Assembly (NCBI GenBank): GCA_023428655.1
Contig: JAEYXC010000126.1
Span: 1-19,628, forward strand
DNA length: 19,628 nt
DNA from: Bacillota bacterium
Lineage (GTDB): Bacteria; Bacillota; Clostridia; Lachnospirales; Lachnospiraceae
Direction: 5' to 3'
Position numbers and translations under genes: made by a program. Under the pieces are notes generated by a model, which ran no database searches, had not been told where the DNA came from, and was given only the letters and a program-made list of their open reading frames with translations. Positions 1 to 7,235 of this stretch are shown here, in pieces. Positions within the stretch are counted from its first letter, which is position 1, and each line of letters begins with the position of its first letter.

Positions 1-2
1 TA

Positions 3-503
3 AGTAAAATCGGAATACATAAGGATATCATATCCCTTTATAGTGATTTGACCTGTGTATGGCATCTAAGGGATCCCGGTTATCATTTAAAAGCAAAGGC
101 GATCTTTCTGATGATTCTCCAACGTTACCTTCAGATTATTGTATATCAAAAGGATACTAATGTGACGGACAAGAGAATCAAAAAGGCACTGCACTATATG
201 ACCACTCATTATCAGGAGCCTCTTACCGTCCAAATGATGGCTGAGCTGGTGAATTTAAGTAATATGTATTTTGGCAATCTGTTTAAGCAGGAAACCGGTA
301 TGTCTTTCCATAAATTCCTGACTTCTATCCGATTAAATCGTGCGGAGGATATGTTAAACAGCGGTGAATACAAAATCAATGAAATAGCGGATGCCTGCGG
401 CTTCTCCGATGTATTCTATTTCAGCCGTCTGTTCAAGGAAAACAGAGGCTTTGCGCCGTCCAACGTAATTCGTACAAGAAAAGAACAAAGTATTAATGAA
501 TAA
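3..503 (+). CDS. AraC-family transcriptional regulator, 3' part only
   Basis: The reading frame is open from the left edge of the window, so the gene starts upstream. A TTG at 48 is in frame but has no ribosome site and is probably not the start. The last ~105 residues form a two-helix-turn-helix AraC/XylS DNA-binding domain. The first HTH is around LTVQMMAELVNLSNMYFGNL and the second around INEIADACGFSDVFYFSRLF, followed by the usual FK..xGxxPS-like tail (here FAPSNVIR). The ligand-sensing or receiver part lies outside the window, so the effector cannot be inferred. Two-component regulators of the YesN type share this C-terminus and are an alternative. The gene converges with ribBA, and a long hairpin lies between them. 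Confidence 0.85.
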   Translation, partial: SKIGIHKDIISLYSDLTCVWHLRDPGYHLKAKAIFLMILQRYLQIIVYQKDTNVTDKRIKKALHYMTTHYQEPLTVQMMAELVNLSNMYFGNLFKQETGMSFHKFLTSIRLNRAEDMLNSGEYKINEIADACGFSDVFYFSRLFKENRGFAPSNVIRTRKEQSINE

Positions 504-511
504 ATAGAATC

Positions 512-586
512 AGAGGGGCTGTAGCAAAATATAATATTTGAACTCATTTAGCGAGTTCAAAAATATATTTCCAACAGCCCTCTTCT
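512..586. terminator. Long hairpin between convergent genes, probable bidirectional terminator
   Basis: Outer arms AGAGGGGCTGT and ACAGCCCTCT pair with one bulged G. An inner stem TTGAACTC/GAGTTCAA closes a 7-nt loop. It starts 8 bases after the AraC stop and is followed by a T-rich stretch (TCTTCTTATT). It lies about 60 bases past the ribBA stop on the other strand. The outer arm GGGGCTG..GCAAAA recurs at 18019. Confidence 0.7.
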
Positions 587-644
587 TATTCATCGACGTA
601 AAACGCCGCATTCGATTATAAAATGTTCTTCCTGTTACAAGGTC

Positions 645-1832
645 CTAGTATAGATGCCCCATCTTTTCCTTCTTTGTCTCAAAATACCTCTGATTATGCA
701 TATTGGTATCCATAATTATCGGTACTCGTTCCACAATCTCTATACCATGGCCTTTGAGTCCTACCAGCTTCTTTGGATTATTCGTCATCAGACGTATCTT
801 TCTAACCTTCAGTTCACTGAGAATCTGGGCACCGATGCCATAATCCCTCATATCTGCCGGGAACCCAAGAGCGATATTGGCTTCCTCGGTATCCATCCCT
901 TCCTCCTGTAGCTTATACGCTTTAATCTTGTTAATCAAACCGATGCCGCGGCCCTCCTGTCTTAGATAAAGCAATACCCCCTTCCCTTCTTTTTCAATAT
1001 TCGCTAATGCAGCCGCCAGCTGCTCTCCGCAGTCACACTTTAGGGAATGGAAGGCATCACCCGTAAGACACTCGGAATGAACCCGCACAAGAACCTCATC
1101 CTCTTCCCGGATCGTTCCCTTCACCAAGGCCACATGATGCTCCCCGTTCAGCTTATTAACAAAACCAATCATCCGAAAATCACCGTATTCCGTTGGTAGA
1201 TTTGCTTCTGCCTCTCGAACCACATAACAATCCGTCTCTCTTCTGTATTCGATTAACTCTTCAATGGTTACCACCTTTATGCTTTCTTTCCTTGCATAAG
1301 CCAAAAGCGGTTCTCCCTTTAATACCTCACCACAATCATCCAAGACCTCTGTGAAGGTTCCGGAGGGATAAAAACCGGCTATCTCAGCCAGATCGGAGGC
1401 TGCCTCCGCATAACCGGCCTTCTTGAGAATTCCTCCGATGGCTGCTTTCATTACAAAGACATGACCGGGTGTTCTAAAATTAGTAGGGCCTATGGAGCTT
1501 TTCAGTAGATCATGAATGGTATGAGCCCGTTCCTCCGCAGTAATTCCGCTTAAGCCTTCCACCGAATCCACCGAAAGCAGATAAGCATTCGGATTAGAAT
1601 GATTTCCGATGGGATTGACCTGTGGCAGTGTTATCTGATCTGTTTTCTCCACCGGCAATGAGATACAGGTAAATCCGGTACCATGCTTCATCATAAAATT
1701 AATCGTTTCTTTGGTGATCCGTTCACTGGCTGCATAAAGTACGCCTCCGCTTTGTGCCTGGTCATCATCGGTAATGATTACAACTTTATTCTGTTTCACA
1801 TCTTCAATTACATCGTGTAGTTTTACTGTCAT
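645..1832 (-). CDS. ribBA: RibBA-like protein: intact GTP cyclohydrolase II domain, degenerate DHBP synthase domain
   Basis: 395 residues, the normal length for fused RibBA, with a good ribosome site (AAGGAGG) before the ATG. Residues ~220-395 form GTP cyclohydrolase II, which opens GTP to 2,5-diamino-6-ribosylamino-pyrimidinone phosphate. The zinc cysteines C255, C266 and C268 (SECLTGDAFHSLKCDC), the LRQEGRGIGL loop, RDYGIGAQIL and the MGHL terminus are all present. Residues 1-200 have the fold of 3,4-dihydroxy-2-butanone-4-phosphate synthase, but the active site is gone. The family's acidic loop DDEDRENEGD reads DDDQAQSGGV at residues 22-31. The HTEA metal-binding motif reads YAEA at 141-144. 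By family knowledge the glutamate of the loop and the histidine bind the catalytic magnesium; here they are Q27 and Y141. I infer that only the GTP cyclohydrolase II half works. It is co-transcribed with the ribD-like gene 46 bases upstream. Confidence 0.9.
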   Translation of the reverse strand: MTVKLHDVIEDVKQNKVVIITDDDQAQSGGVLYAASERITKETINFMMKHGTGFTCISLPVEKTDQITLPQVNPIGNHSNPNAYLLSVDSVEGLSGITAEERAHTIHDLLKSSIGPTNFRTPGHVFVMKAAIGGILKKAGYAEAASDLAEIAGFYPSGTFTEVLDDCGEVLKGEPLLAYARKESIKVVTIEELIEYRRETDCYVVREAEANLPTEYGDFRMIGFVNKLNGEHHVALVKGTIREEDEVLVRVHSECLTGDAFHSLKCDCGEQLAAALANIEKEGKGVLLYLRQEGRGIGLINKIKAYKLQEEGMDTEEANIALGFPADMRDYGIGAQILSELKVRKIRLMTNNPKKLVGLKGHGIEIVERVPIIMDTNMHNQRYFETKKEKMGHLY

Positions 1833-1852
1833 TTTATTATCCTCCTTCGTTT

Positions 1853-1870
1853 GAATATGCTGTCATATTC
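1853..1870 (-). other. Small intercistronic hairpin between ribD and ribBA
   Basis: A perfect 7-bp inverted repeat, GAATATG/CATATTC with a 4-base loop, lies in the 46-base gap between ribD and ribBA, just before the ribBA ribosome site. There is no T-tract, so it is not a terminator. It may be an mRNA processing or stability element. Confidence 0.35.
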
Positions 1871-1878
1871 TAATGCCT

Positions 1879-2970
1879 CTAAATCAAATAGCCCTTCACG
1901 ATAACATCGGGGCCGACAATCTCATAGGATACTCGCTTTAATAAGATTGCATCCCGCATTCGTTCTATCCCTGCTCCTCCCACCGGAGTAATTGCCTCTC
2001 TTCCTCCGATAATCTTCGGTGCAATGGTTGTATATACCTTGTGGACACATCCACTCTCAAAAGCTGAGGCTAGAATGGAGCTACCTCCCTCGATATATAA
2101 AGAATCCACTCCCATCCTGCCCAGTACCTCTAAAATGTCCGGAAAGTAAAGCTTACCGTTTCGTTCCTTCCGCTTCTCAACCATAACTCCCTTTCGAAGA
2201 AATGCTTCCTCTTTTTCAGTAGGAAGGAGCTCGGAGGCAATAATTAGGGTTCTTACCCCTTCCTCCACTTGAAGCACCTTACTATCCGGCGGGATATCTC
2301 CATACCTGGATACGATTACCCTCAGCGGATGGGAGCACTTGGTTCCCTCAAGTCTGGTGGTAAGCATGGGGTTATCCTGCTTAACGGTGTTCTCACCAAC
2401 CAGGATGGCTGCCACACGTTGCCTTAGCTGATGAACGAAATTCAGGCTGTCGTCCGAGCTAATCCATTTGGAATCGCCTGTTTTCGTAGCAAGCTTGCCA
2501 TCCAGGGTCATTGCCCATTTGACAACCACAAAGGGCTTCTTATGCTTACAATAGTAGGTATAGATTTCATTTAGGTCCTCACATTCCTCTTGAAGAACTC
2601 CCACCTCACAGCTGATCCCCAATGCTCCCAGTTCTTTCATAAAATCCAACTTCCTTTGGGGCTTCGGGTCCCGCATACCGATCAAAACCCGGCCAATTCC
2701 TTTCTCTCGGATCAAACGAAGACTTTCTCTAAGCTGTTCCTCTGATTGAAACGGTTCAATGTTCAAATATAAGTCTGCGTCATTCAGGTCCTCCAATGTC
2801 CTGCGAAGTGCAGTAATTTCAGACCCTTGCGCACCATAAGCCTCATAAAAACCTTCACCAAGTATCCTATTATCCTTTACCAGTAAGGCGCCGGACAGAG
2901 GTCCCGGATTCACAAAGCCACTACCCTGATTCGCCAGTTCTATCACTCTCTTCATATAATTTTGATCCAT
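1879..2970 (-). CDS. ribD: RibD-like protein: intact reductase domain, degenerate zinc deaminase domain
   Basis: 363 residues, normal RibD length, with ribosome site AAGGGGG before the ATG. Residues ~147-363 are the RibD_C reductase, which uses NADPH to reduce the ribose of the flavin-pathway pyrimidine to ribityl. The motifs MTLDGKLA, GDSKWIS and LVGENTVKQDNPMLTTR and the later IEGGSSILASAF are all in place. Residues 1-145 align with the pyrimidine deaminase (NPGPLSGALLVKDNRILGEG), but the zinc site is missing. The HAE motif reads GSE at 49-51, and the PCxxxGRTPPC stretch is replaced by EPFQSEEQL from residue 72, so both cysteines and several residues are lost. The deaminase should be inactive. 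The plant reductase PyrR is a known precedent for a degenerate deaminase domain beside a working reductase. It is the first gene of a two-gene unit with ribBA. Confidence 0.9.
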   Translation of the reverse strand: MDQNYMKRVIELANQGSGFVNPGPLSGALLVKDNRILGEGFYEAYGAQGSEITALRRTLEDLNDADLYLNIEPFQSEEQLRESLRLIREKGIGRVLIGMRDPKPQRKLDFMKELGALGISCEVGVLQEECEDLNEIYTYYCKHKKPFVVVKWAMTLDGKLATKTGDSKWISSDDSLNFVHQLRQRVAAILVGENTVKQDNPMLTTRLEGTKCSHPLRVIVSRYGDIPPDSKVLQVEEGVRTLIIASELLPTEKEEAFLRKGVMVEKRKERNGKLYFPDILEVLGRMGVDSLYIEGGSSILASAFESGCVHKVYTTIAPKIIGGREAITPVGGAGIERMRDAILLKRVSYEIVGPDVIVKGYLI

Positions 2971-3055
2971 AGGATACCCCCTTACTATGCAGGTATCGAA
3001 GTCTCTGTCAACCCCAGTGTTCTAACCTGCCCATTCTCTCAGTTATTGAGCCTTA
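2971..3055 (-). other. Untranslated leader of ribD with possible long-range pairing
   Basis: About 85 bases between the predicted start and the ribD ATG. GCAGGT (minus strand, 3030-3025) can pair with ACCTGC (2994-2989) around a 30-base loop. The conserved core of the FMN riboswitch (RFN element) is not present. Whether this leader is regulatory cannot be told from one sequence. Confidence 0.35.
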
Positions 3056-3061
3056 TACTGT

Positions 3062-3090
3062 ATTATATTAATTTCTGTTAACTGTGTCAA
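3062..3090 (-). promoter_or_regulatory. Consensus sigma-A promoter of ribD-ribBA
   Basis: On the minus strand, TTGACA (3085-3090), a 17-base spacer and TATAAT (3062-3067) match the vegetative consensus at every position. Transcription should start near 3055, giving an ~85-base leader before the ribD ATG. This separates ribD-ribBA from the hydrogenase operon, whose terminator lies immediately upstream. Confidence 0.85.
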
Positions 3091-3152
3091 TTTCATTGTT
3101 ATTTTCAAATATCATTGCTAAATACAGCAAATAGCAGCGACAACATAAAGAA

Positions 3153-3194
3153 AACAGGTATGAATAACCCATTTATCGGGTTATCATACCTGTT
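3153..3194 (-). terminator. Strong intrinsic terminator of the nfn-hyd operon
   Basis: AACAGGTATGA and TCATACCTGTT form an 11-bp stem that continues, past one bulged A, into TAACCC/GGGTTA around a 7-base loop. On the minus strand it is followed by TTTCTTTATGTT. It ends the seven-gene operon about 95 bases after the last stop codon and insulates ribD. Confidence 0.88.
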
Positions 3195-3289
3195 ACTATT
3201 ACAAATCGAGGCTTCCAAATAACTGGAATCCCATTTTCCTTTTTCGTTATATTCTGACAGAATAACTCAATTTCGTTATTTCCTTCCTG
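3195..3289. other. 3' untranslated stretch of the hydrogenase operon with a 15-bp dyad
   Basis: The stretch between the last operon gene and its terminator contains a perfect dyad, TATTCTG-A-CAGAATA, at 3250-3264. The arms have only a 1-base centre, so it cannot fold as a hairpin and looks more like a protein-binding site. Nothing else was recognised here. Confidence 0.3.
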
Positions 3290-3544
3290 TTACTGGCATG
3301 GGATCCGGCTCATAATCTTTTCGGTAAAGAATTCCTTTACCTGATTCGGTTCAATTCGAAATTCCTCATGATCCACTTTAATCGATACTCCCTTTGCCTG
3401 ACATTGCTTCATGCAAAAGATCGCCTCAAAATTGAGCTGATCATGCAGGGAATTTTGTTCAATTAATTGTTGAATATCCTGCACTACATTATAGGAGCCG
3501 TTCAGATGGCAGGAGGTACCGACACATACTCTTACTTCAATCAT
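3290..3544 (-). CDS. Small thioredoxin-like [2Fe-2S] ferredoxin (NuoE C-terminal type)
   Basis: 84 residues from the ATG at 3544, which has an AAGGAG site in the 3' end of hydA. A longer frame up to 3592 lacks such a site and overlaps hydA by 47 bases. Two cysteine pairs, VCVGTSC (C-x4-C) and FCMKQC (C-x3-C), match the four-cysteine pattern of thioredoxin-fold [2Fe-2S] proteins seen in HydC/NuoE and at the N-terminus of HydB. It is cytoplasmic with no membrane segment. It is the last gene of the operon and begins one base after the hydA stop, so it is translationally coupled to the hydrogenase. A role as an electron carrier or extra subunit of HydABC is inference. Confidence 0.8.
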   Translation of the reverse strand: MIEVRVCVGTSCHLNGSYNVVQDIQQLIEQNSLHDQLNFEAIFCMKQCQAKGVSIKVDHEEFRIEPNQVKEFFTEKIMSRIPCQ

Positions 3545-3545
3545 A

Positions 3546-5243
3546 CTACGGATGCTCCTTTCCCTGGGTATAGTCCACATGTAAAAGCTCATGGACTCTT
3601 CCCTGCAGTATTCCTCGGTAAAGTGTAAGCATCAACGGGTTCTCCTCAGCAAATTTTACATTACAGAGCTTATCAGCTGCATACAAGCTCTTCCCTCTAG
3701 ACTCACGGGTCTTGGCTTCGGCAAAGGGCTGTCCGGCACCGCAGACACAGCCTCCGGGGCAAGCCATGATTTCTACAAAATCATAATGCTCACCGGACCG
3801 AATTCTCTCGATCAAATCACTGGCATTTTTCAGTCCACTGACAATCGCAATCTTGACCTTTCGGTCCCCATACATTACTGTGGTTTCCTTAACCCCTTTC
3901 ATACCTCGAACTCCCTGATAGGCAATGGACATCAATGCTCCCTTGGATTTGTCCGTAGAGAGTCTTCGAAGCACCGCCTCGGTTACTCCACCGGTAACAC
4001 CGAAGATAACACCTGCACCCGTCATAGTTCCGAAGGGCATATCCACAGCTTCCGGCTCCAATTCCGAGAACACAATACCGGATTCTTTAATCATCTGTAT
4101 TAGTTCCTGAGTAGTGATTACATAATCCACGATAGGACTTCCCTCCATTATAAATTCCTCTCTGGAGGCCTCGTATTTCTTTGCGGTGCAAGGCATAACG
4201 GCAACATGCATATGTCGTCTGCCGGAGCTTTGGGATTGATCCTTTATAATGGATGCCAGCATCTGCATCGGTGAGCGGCAGGTAGATACATTGGGTAATA
4301 GTTCCGGATAATTCTTCTCACAGTATTGAACCCATGCAGGGCAACAGGAGGTAAATAAAGGTAACTCCTCGTTCTCATCCAGACGTTTAATCAATTCCTG
4401 GGCTTCCTCAAGGACAGTTAAATCCGCTCCGGTACTGGTATCATAGATTTCATCAAAGCCCATACGTCGAAGAGCAGCAACGATTTTACCCATGGCATTT
4501 TCATCCGACTTCACACCCAGCTTCTTCCCAAGACCCACTCGTACCGCAGGAGCAATCTGAACCGTTACCTTCGTATTCGTTTCATCCAATGCCTTCCATA
4601 CGGTCTGCGTATCATTCTTAACCACGATAGCACCCGTTGGACATACTGCAGCACATTGTCCGCAACCAACACAGGGAGATTCAGAAATCGGAATGTCAAA
4701 GGCAGTGCTGATTGTCATCTTTGACCCGCGATGGGCGAAATCTATCGCGCCGACGTTTTGTATCTCATTACACATTCTGACACAGTCACCGCATAAAATG
4801 CATTTATTTGTATCTCTTTCAATACAGACGGAGGAGGTATCCAGCTTTGGCTTCTCAGCCGTATTCGGAAAACGAACTCCGGTAATATTAAACCGCATGG
4901 CCAAATCCTGCAGCTTACATTTTCCGTTATTGCCACAGGTGGTACAATCCCTGCAATGGTTCGCCAAAAGCAGCTCCAGTATATTTTTACGGTACTTGCG
5001 AAGTCTCTCCGTATTTGTTTTAATCTTCATGCCCGCCTTCGGTATGGTGGAGCAAGCCGCATCAATCCCACCCCACTCGTTTTCAATCATACACATACGG
5101 CAAGCGCCGTAAATGGAAAGCTCCGAATGATAGCAGAAGGTCGGCATTTTAATACCGATCTTACGGATTAGCTCAAGTAGGTTCTTTTCACCGCCTATTT
5201 CCACAGGAATACCGTCAATTGTCATTATATTATTCTTATCCAT
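3546..5243 (-). CDS. hydA: [FeFe]-hydrogenase catalytic subunit HydA of an electron-bifurcating HydABC complex
   Basis: 565 residues from the ATG at 5243, preceded by AGGAAGGA. A TTG at 5279 and an ATG at 5264 are in frame but lack a site. Domains in order: plant-type [2Fe-2S] ferredoxin (C37, C48, C51, C64); histidine-ligated [4Fe-4S] site (H96, C100, C103, C109); two [4Fe-4S] motifs (CILCGDC near 148-158, CVGCGQC near 191-201); then the H-cluster domain with all three signatures, TSCCPAW (298), MPCTAKKYE (350) and EIMACPGGCVCGAGQP (ends near 506). It reduces protons or oxidises H2. With HydB and HydC it couples ferredoxin and NADH in the cytoplasm. Every cluster ligand I looked for is present. 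The maturases HydEFG are not in the window. The gene is co-transcribed with hydB, after a 123-base gap. Confidence 0.95.
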   Translation of the reverse strand: MDKNNIMTIDGIPVEIGGEKNLLELIRKIGIKMPTFCYHSELSIYGACRMCMIENEWGGIDAACSTIPKAGMKIKTNTERLRKYRKNILELLLANHCRDCTTCGNNGKCKLQDLAMRFNITGVRFPNTAEKPKLDTSSVCIERDTNKCILCGDCVRMCNEIQNVGAIDFAHRGSKMTISTAFDIPISESPCVGCGQCAAVCPTGAIVVKNDTQTVWKALDETNTKVTVQIAPAVRVGLGKKLGVKSDENAMGKIVAALRRMGFDEIYDTSTGADLTVLEEAQELIKRLDENEELPLFTSCCPAWVQYCEKNYPELLPNVSTCRSPMQMLASIIKDQSQSSGRRHMHVAVMPCTAKKYEASREEFIMEGSPIVDYVITTQELIQMIKESGIVFSELEPEAVDMPFGTMTGAGVIFGVTGGVTEAVLRRLSTDKSKGALMSIAYQGVRGMKGVKETTVMYGDRKVKIAIVSGLKNASDLIERIRSGEHYDFVEIMACPGGCVCGAGQPFAEAKTRESRGKSLYAADKLCNVKFAEENPLMLTLYRGILQGRVHELLHVDYTQGKEHP

Positions 5244-5366
5244 TTCAAATCCTTCCTGCTGCATTGTGATACAGCTCAATCATCTTGAAACAACCTTATG
5301 TAGGTAGGTCCACATCCCTTTTTCCGGTGTGATCCGCTCCGGTTCCTCTTAATCTTCCACTCCCTA
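5244..5366 (-). other. Gap between hydB and hydA with two tiny overlapping reading frames
   Basis: This is the only sizeable gap inside the operon. On the minus strand it holds an 11-codon frame (ATGTGGACC..., preceded by AAAAAGGG) whose TGA overlaps the ATG of a 12-codon frame. The second frame's TGA lies four bases before the hydA ATG. No terminator and no clear promoter are visible. The tiny frames may be chance or may couple translation into hydA. Confidence 0.3.
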
Positions 5367-7235
5367 TTATGCGATTGCATGGAAGGGGCAGGTGGTGATG
5401 CAGGCACCGCATTTGATGCACTTAGTCCCGTCTATTTGGAAGGGTTCCTTCACCTTTCCGCTGATTGCATTCACCGGGCAGGCTTTCTGGCATTTCGTAC
5501 AGCCTTTGCATAAGGCCGGATCAATGGTAATTGATTTTAATTTCGAGCAATTCCCGGTAGGGCAGCGTTTCTCAAAAATATGGGCTTCGTACTCCTCTCT
5601 GAAATGCTTGATGGTGCTTACAATCGGGAAGGGAGCCGATTTACCAAGTCCGCAAAGTGCTGTTGAGGATATGGTATCCGCCAGCTCTAATAACAGCTCA
5701 ATATCGCCTTCTTCTCCTTCTCCTGCGACAATTCGGTCTAGGATTGCAAGCATTCTCTTCGTACCCTCGCGGCAAGGTACACATTTACCGCAGGATTCGT
5801 TCTGGGTAAAATTCATGAAGAAACGGGCTACCTCAACCATACAAGTACTGTCATCCATTACCACAAGTCCCCCAGAACCGATCATCGCCCCGGCCTTTTT
5901 CAAGGAATCAAAGTCAAGCGGGAGATCTAAGTGCTCTTTCGTCAGACAGCCACCGGAGGGACCGCCAATCTGCACTGCCTTAAACTCTCCACCTTCCTTC
6001 ATACCACCGCCTACCTCAAAAATTACTTTTCGGAGAGTGGTACCCATCGGAACCTCAATCAGACCGGTATTCTCGATATTACCGGTAAGGGCAAAGGCCT
6101 TGGTACCCGGACTGTTTTCCGGACCGATACTCTTATACCAGGCTGCTCCATTATTGATAATCAGAGGTACGTTGGCATAGGTTTCTACATTATTTAACAC
6201 CGTAGGCTTATCGAACAAGCCCTGCTCCACCGTTCTCGGCGGCTTTACCCTTGGCATACCACGTTTGCCCTCAATGGAAGCCGTTAATGCACTTCCCTCT
6301 CCGCATACGAAGGCTCCTGCGCCGCGGTTGATATGGATCTTAAATCGGAAGTCCGTCCCTAAGATATTCTCACCCAGAAGGCCATATTCTGTTGCTTGTT
6401 CAATTGCCAGCTTCAGCCTGCTGACCGCCAGGGGATACTCCGCTCTTACATAGATATAACCCTCATCAGCTCCACAGGCAAGACCCGCAATCATCATACC
6501 CTCCAGCATTCTGTGAGGATCCCCCTCCATTATGCTTCGATCCATAAAGGCACCCGGGTCACCCTCATCCCCGTTACATACGATGTATTTCTTCTCCTGC
6601 TTTTGTCTCTTAACCTGGGACCATTTCCGTCCGGCAGGAAAGCCACCGCCCCCTCTTCCACGAAGATTGGACTCGGATATTTCATCTATGATATCCTCCG
6701 AGGACATCTCAAACAGTGCCTTCTCAAAGGCATTGTAGCCACCGATTGCAAAGTACTCTCGAATGGAGGTTGCATTGATTTGACCGCAGTGTTCTAGCAC
6801 CGTACGCGTCTGTCTATTGTAGAAGGGAATATCCTCCTGTTTTTCATAAATCCTTCCATCCTTTTGATAGGAAAGTCTTTCTACAAGTCTTCCGCCGATT
6901 AGGGTCGTCTGGATGATTTCCTCGCAGTCCTCAAGCTTCACCTTGGTATATAGCCATCCTTGCGGTTCAATCCGAATCAAAGGCCCCATCTCGCAGAACC
7001 CATGACATCCGCTCTTCTTCATACCGACACTATCACCATGGGGTTCCATAGCAAGCTCCACCGTACATGGCACCTTATGCTCCTGAAGCAGTTCTGTCAA
7101 ACGATCAAAGATAATCAGTGCCCCACTGGATACACAACCGGTTCCGGCACAAACTAAAAGCTTTTGCGTCTGATGTTCTAAGGCTTTGTTACATATCGTG
7201 CGTATCTGAACCAAATCATTTCTAGTTTTTAGCAT
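5367..7235 (-). CDS. hydB: HydB: NADH- and FMN-binding subunit of the bifurcating hydrogenase (NuoF-like)
   Basis: 622 residues, with site GGAGGAG inside the 3' end of hydC and a 7-base overlap with it. The N-terminal thioredoxin-like [2Fe-2S] domain has C29, C34, C77 and C81. The NuoF core has the glycine-rich GRGGGGFPAGRKW loop (193-205) for nucleotide and flavin binding, NGDEGDPGAFMDR and GEGSAL. The [4Fe-4S] site is ESCGKCVPCREGT plus ALCGLG (C482, C485, C488, C528). The C-terminal two-cluster ferredoxin domain has CKGCTKC (576) and CIKCGAC (606). By family knowledge HydB binds NAD(H) and FMN and is where electrons split between NAD and ferredoxin. Length and domain order are those of clostridial HydB. 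It is located in the cytoplasm. Confidence 0.95.
   Translation of the reverse strand: MLKTRNDLVQIRTICNKALEHQTQKLLVCAGTGCVSSGALIIFDRLTELLQEHKVPCTVELAMEPHGDSVGMKKSGCHGFCEMGPLIRIEPQGWLYTKVKLEDCEEIIQTTLIGGRLVERLSYQKDGRIYEKQEDIPFYNRQTRTVLEHCGQINATSIREYFAIGGYNAFEKALFEMSSEDIIDEISESNLRGRGGGGFPAGRKWSQVKRQKQEKKYIVCNGDEGDPGAFMDRSIMEGDPHRMLEGMMIAGLACGADEGYIYVRAEYPLAVSRLKLAIEQATEYGLLGENILGTDFRFKIHINRGAGAFVCGEGSALTASIEGKRGMPRVKPPRTVEQGLFDKPTVLNNVETYANVPLIINNGAAWYKSIGPENSPGTKAFALTGNIENTGLIEVPMGTTLRKVIFEVGGGMKEGGEFKAVQIGGPSGGCLTKEHLDLPLDFDSLKKAGAMIGSGGLVVMDDSTCMVEVARFFMNFTQNESCGKCVPCREGTKRMLAILDRIVAGEGEEGDIELLLELADTISSTALCGLGKSAPFPIVSTIKHFREEYEAHIFEKRCPTGNCSKLKSITIDPALCKGCTKCQKACPVNAISGKVKEPFQIDGTKCIKCGACITTCPFHAIA

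Noticed and set aside
2995..3016. A second TTGACA with CATAGT at 16 bases just before the ribD ATG
   Set aside because: It would start transcription inside the ribosome site; the promoter at 3062-3090 is far better.
2971..3061. Possible TPP or FMN riboswitch in the ribD leader (CTGAGA and a CCTGC..AGTAAGGG string)
   Set aside because: The elements are in the wrong order and spacing for TPP, and the RFN core is absent.
3591..4103. 170-codon plus-strand frame antisense to hydA
   Set aside because: A shadow of hydA, whose cluster motifs are all intact on the other strand.
5392..6180. 262-codon open frame on the plus strand
   Set aside because: It lies entirely antisense to hydB, has no ribosome site or recognisable motif, and reflects codon composition of the real gene.
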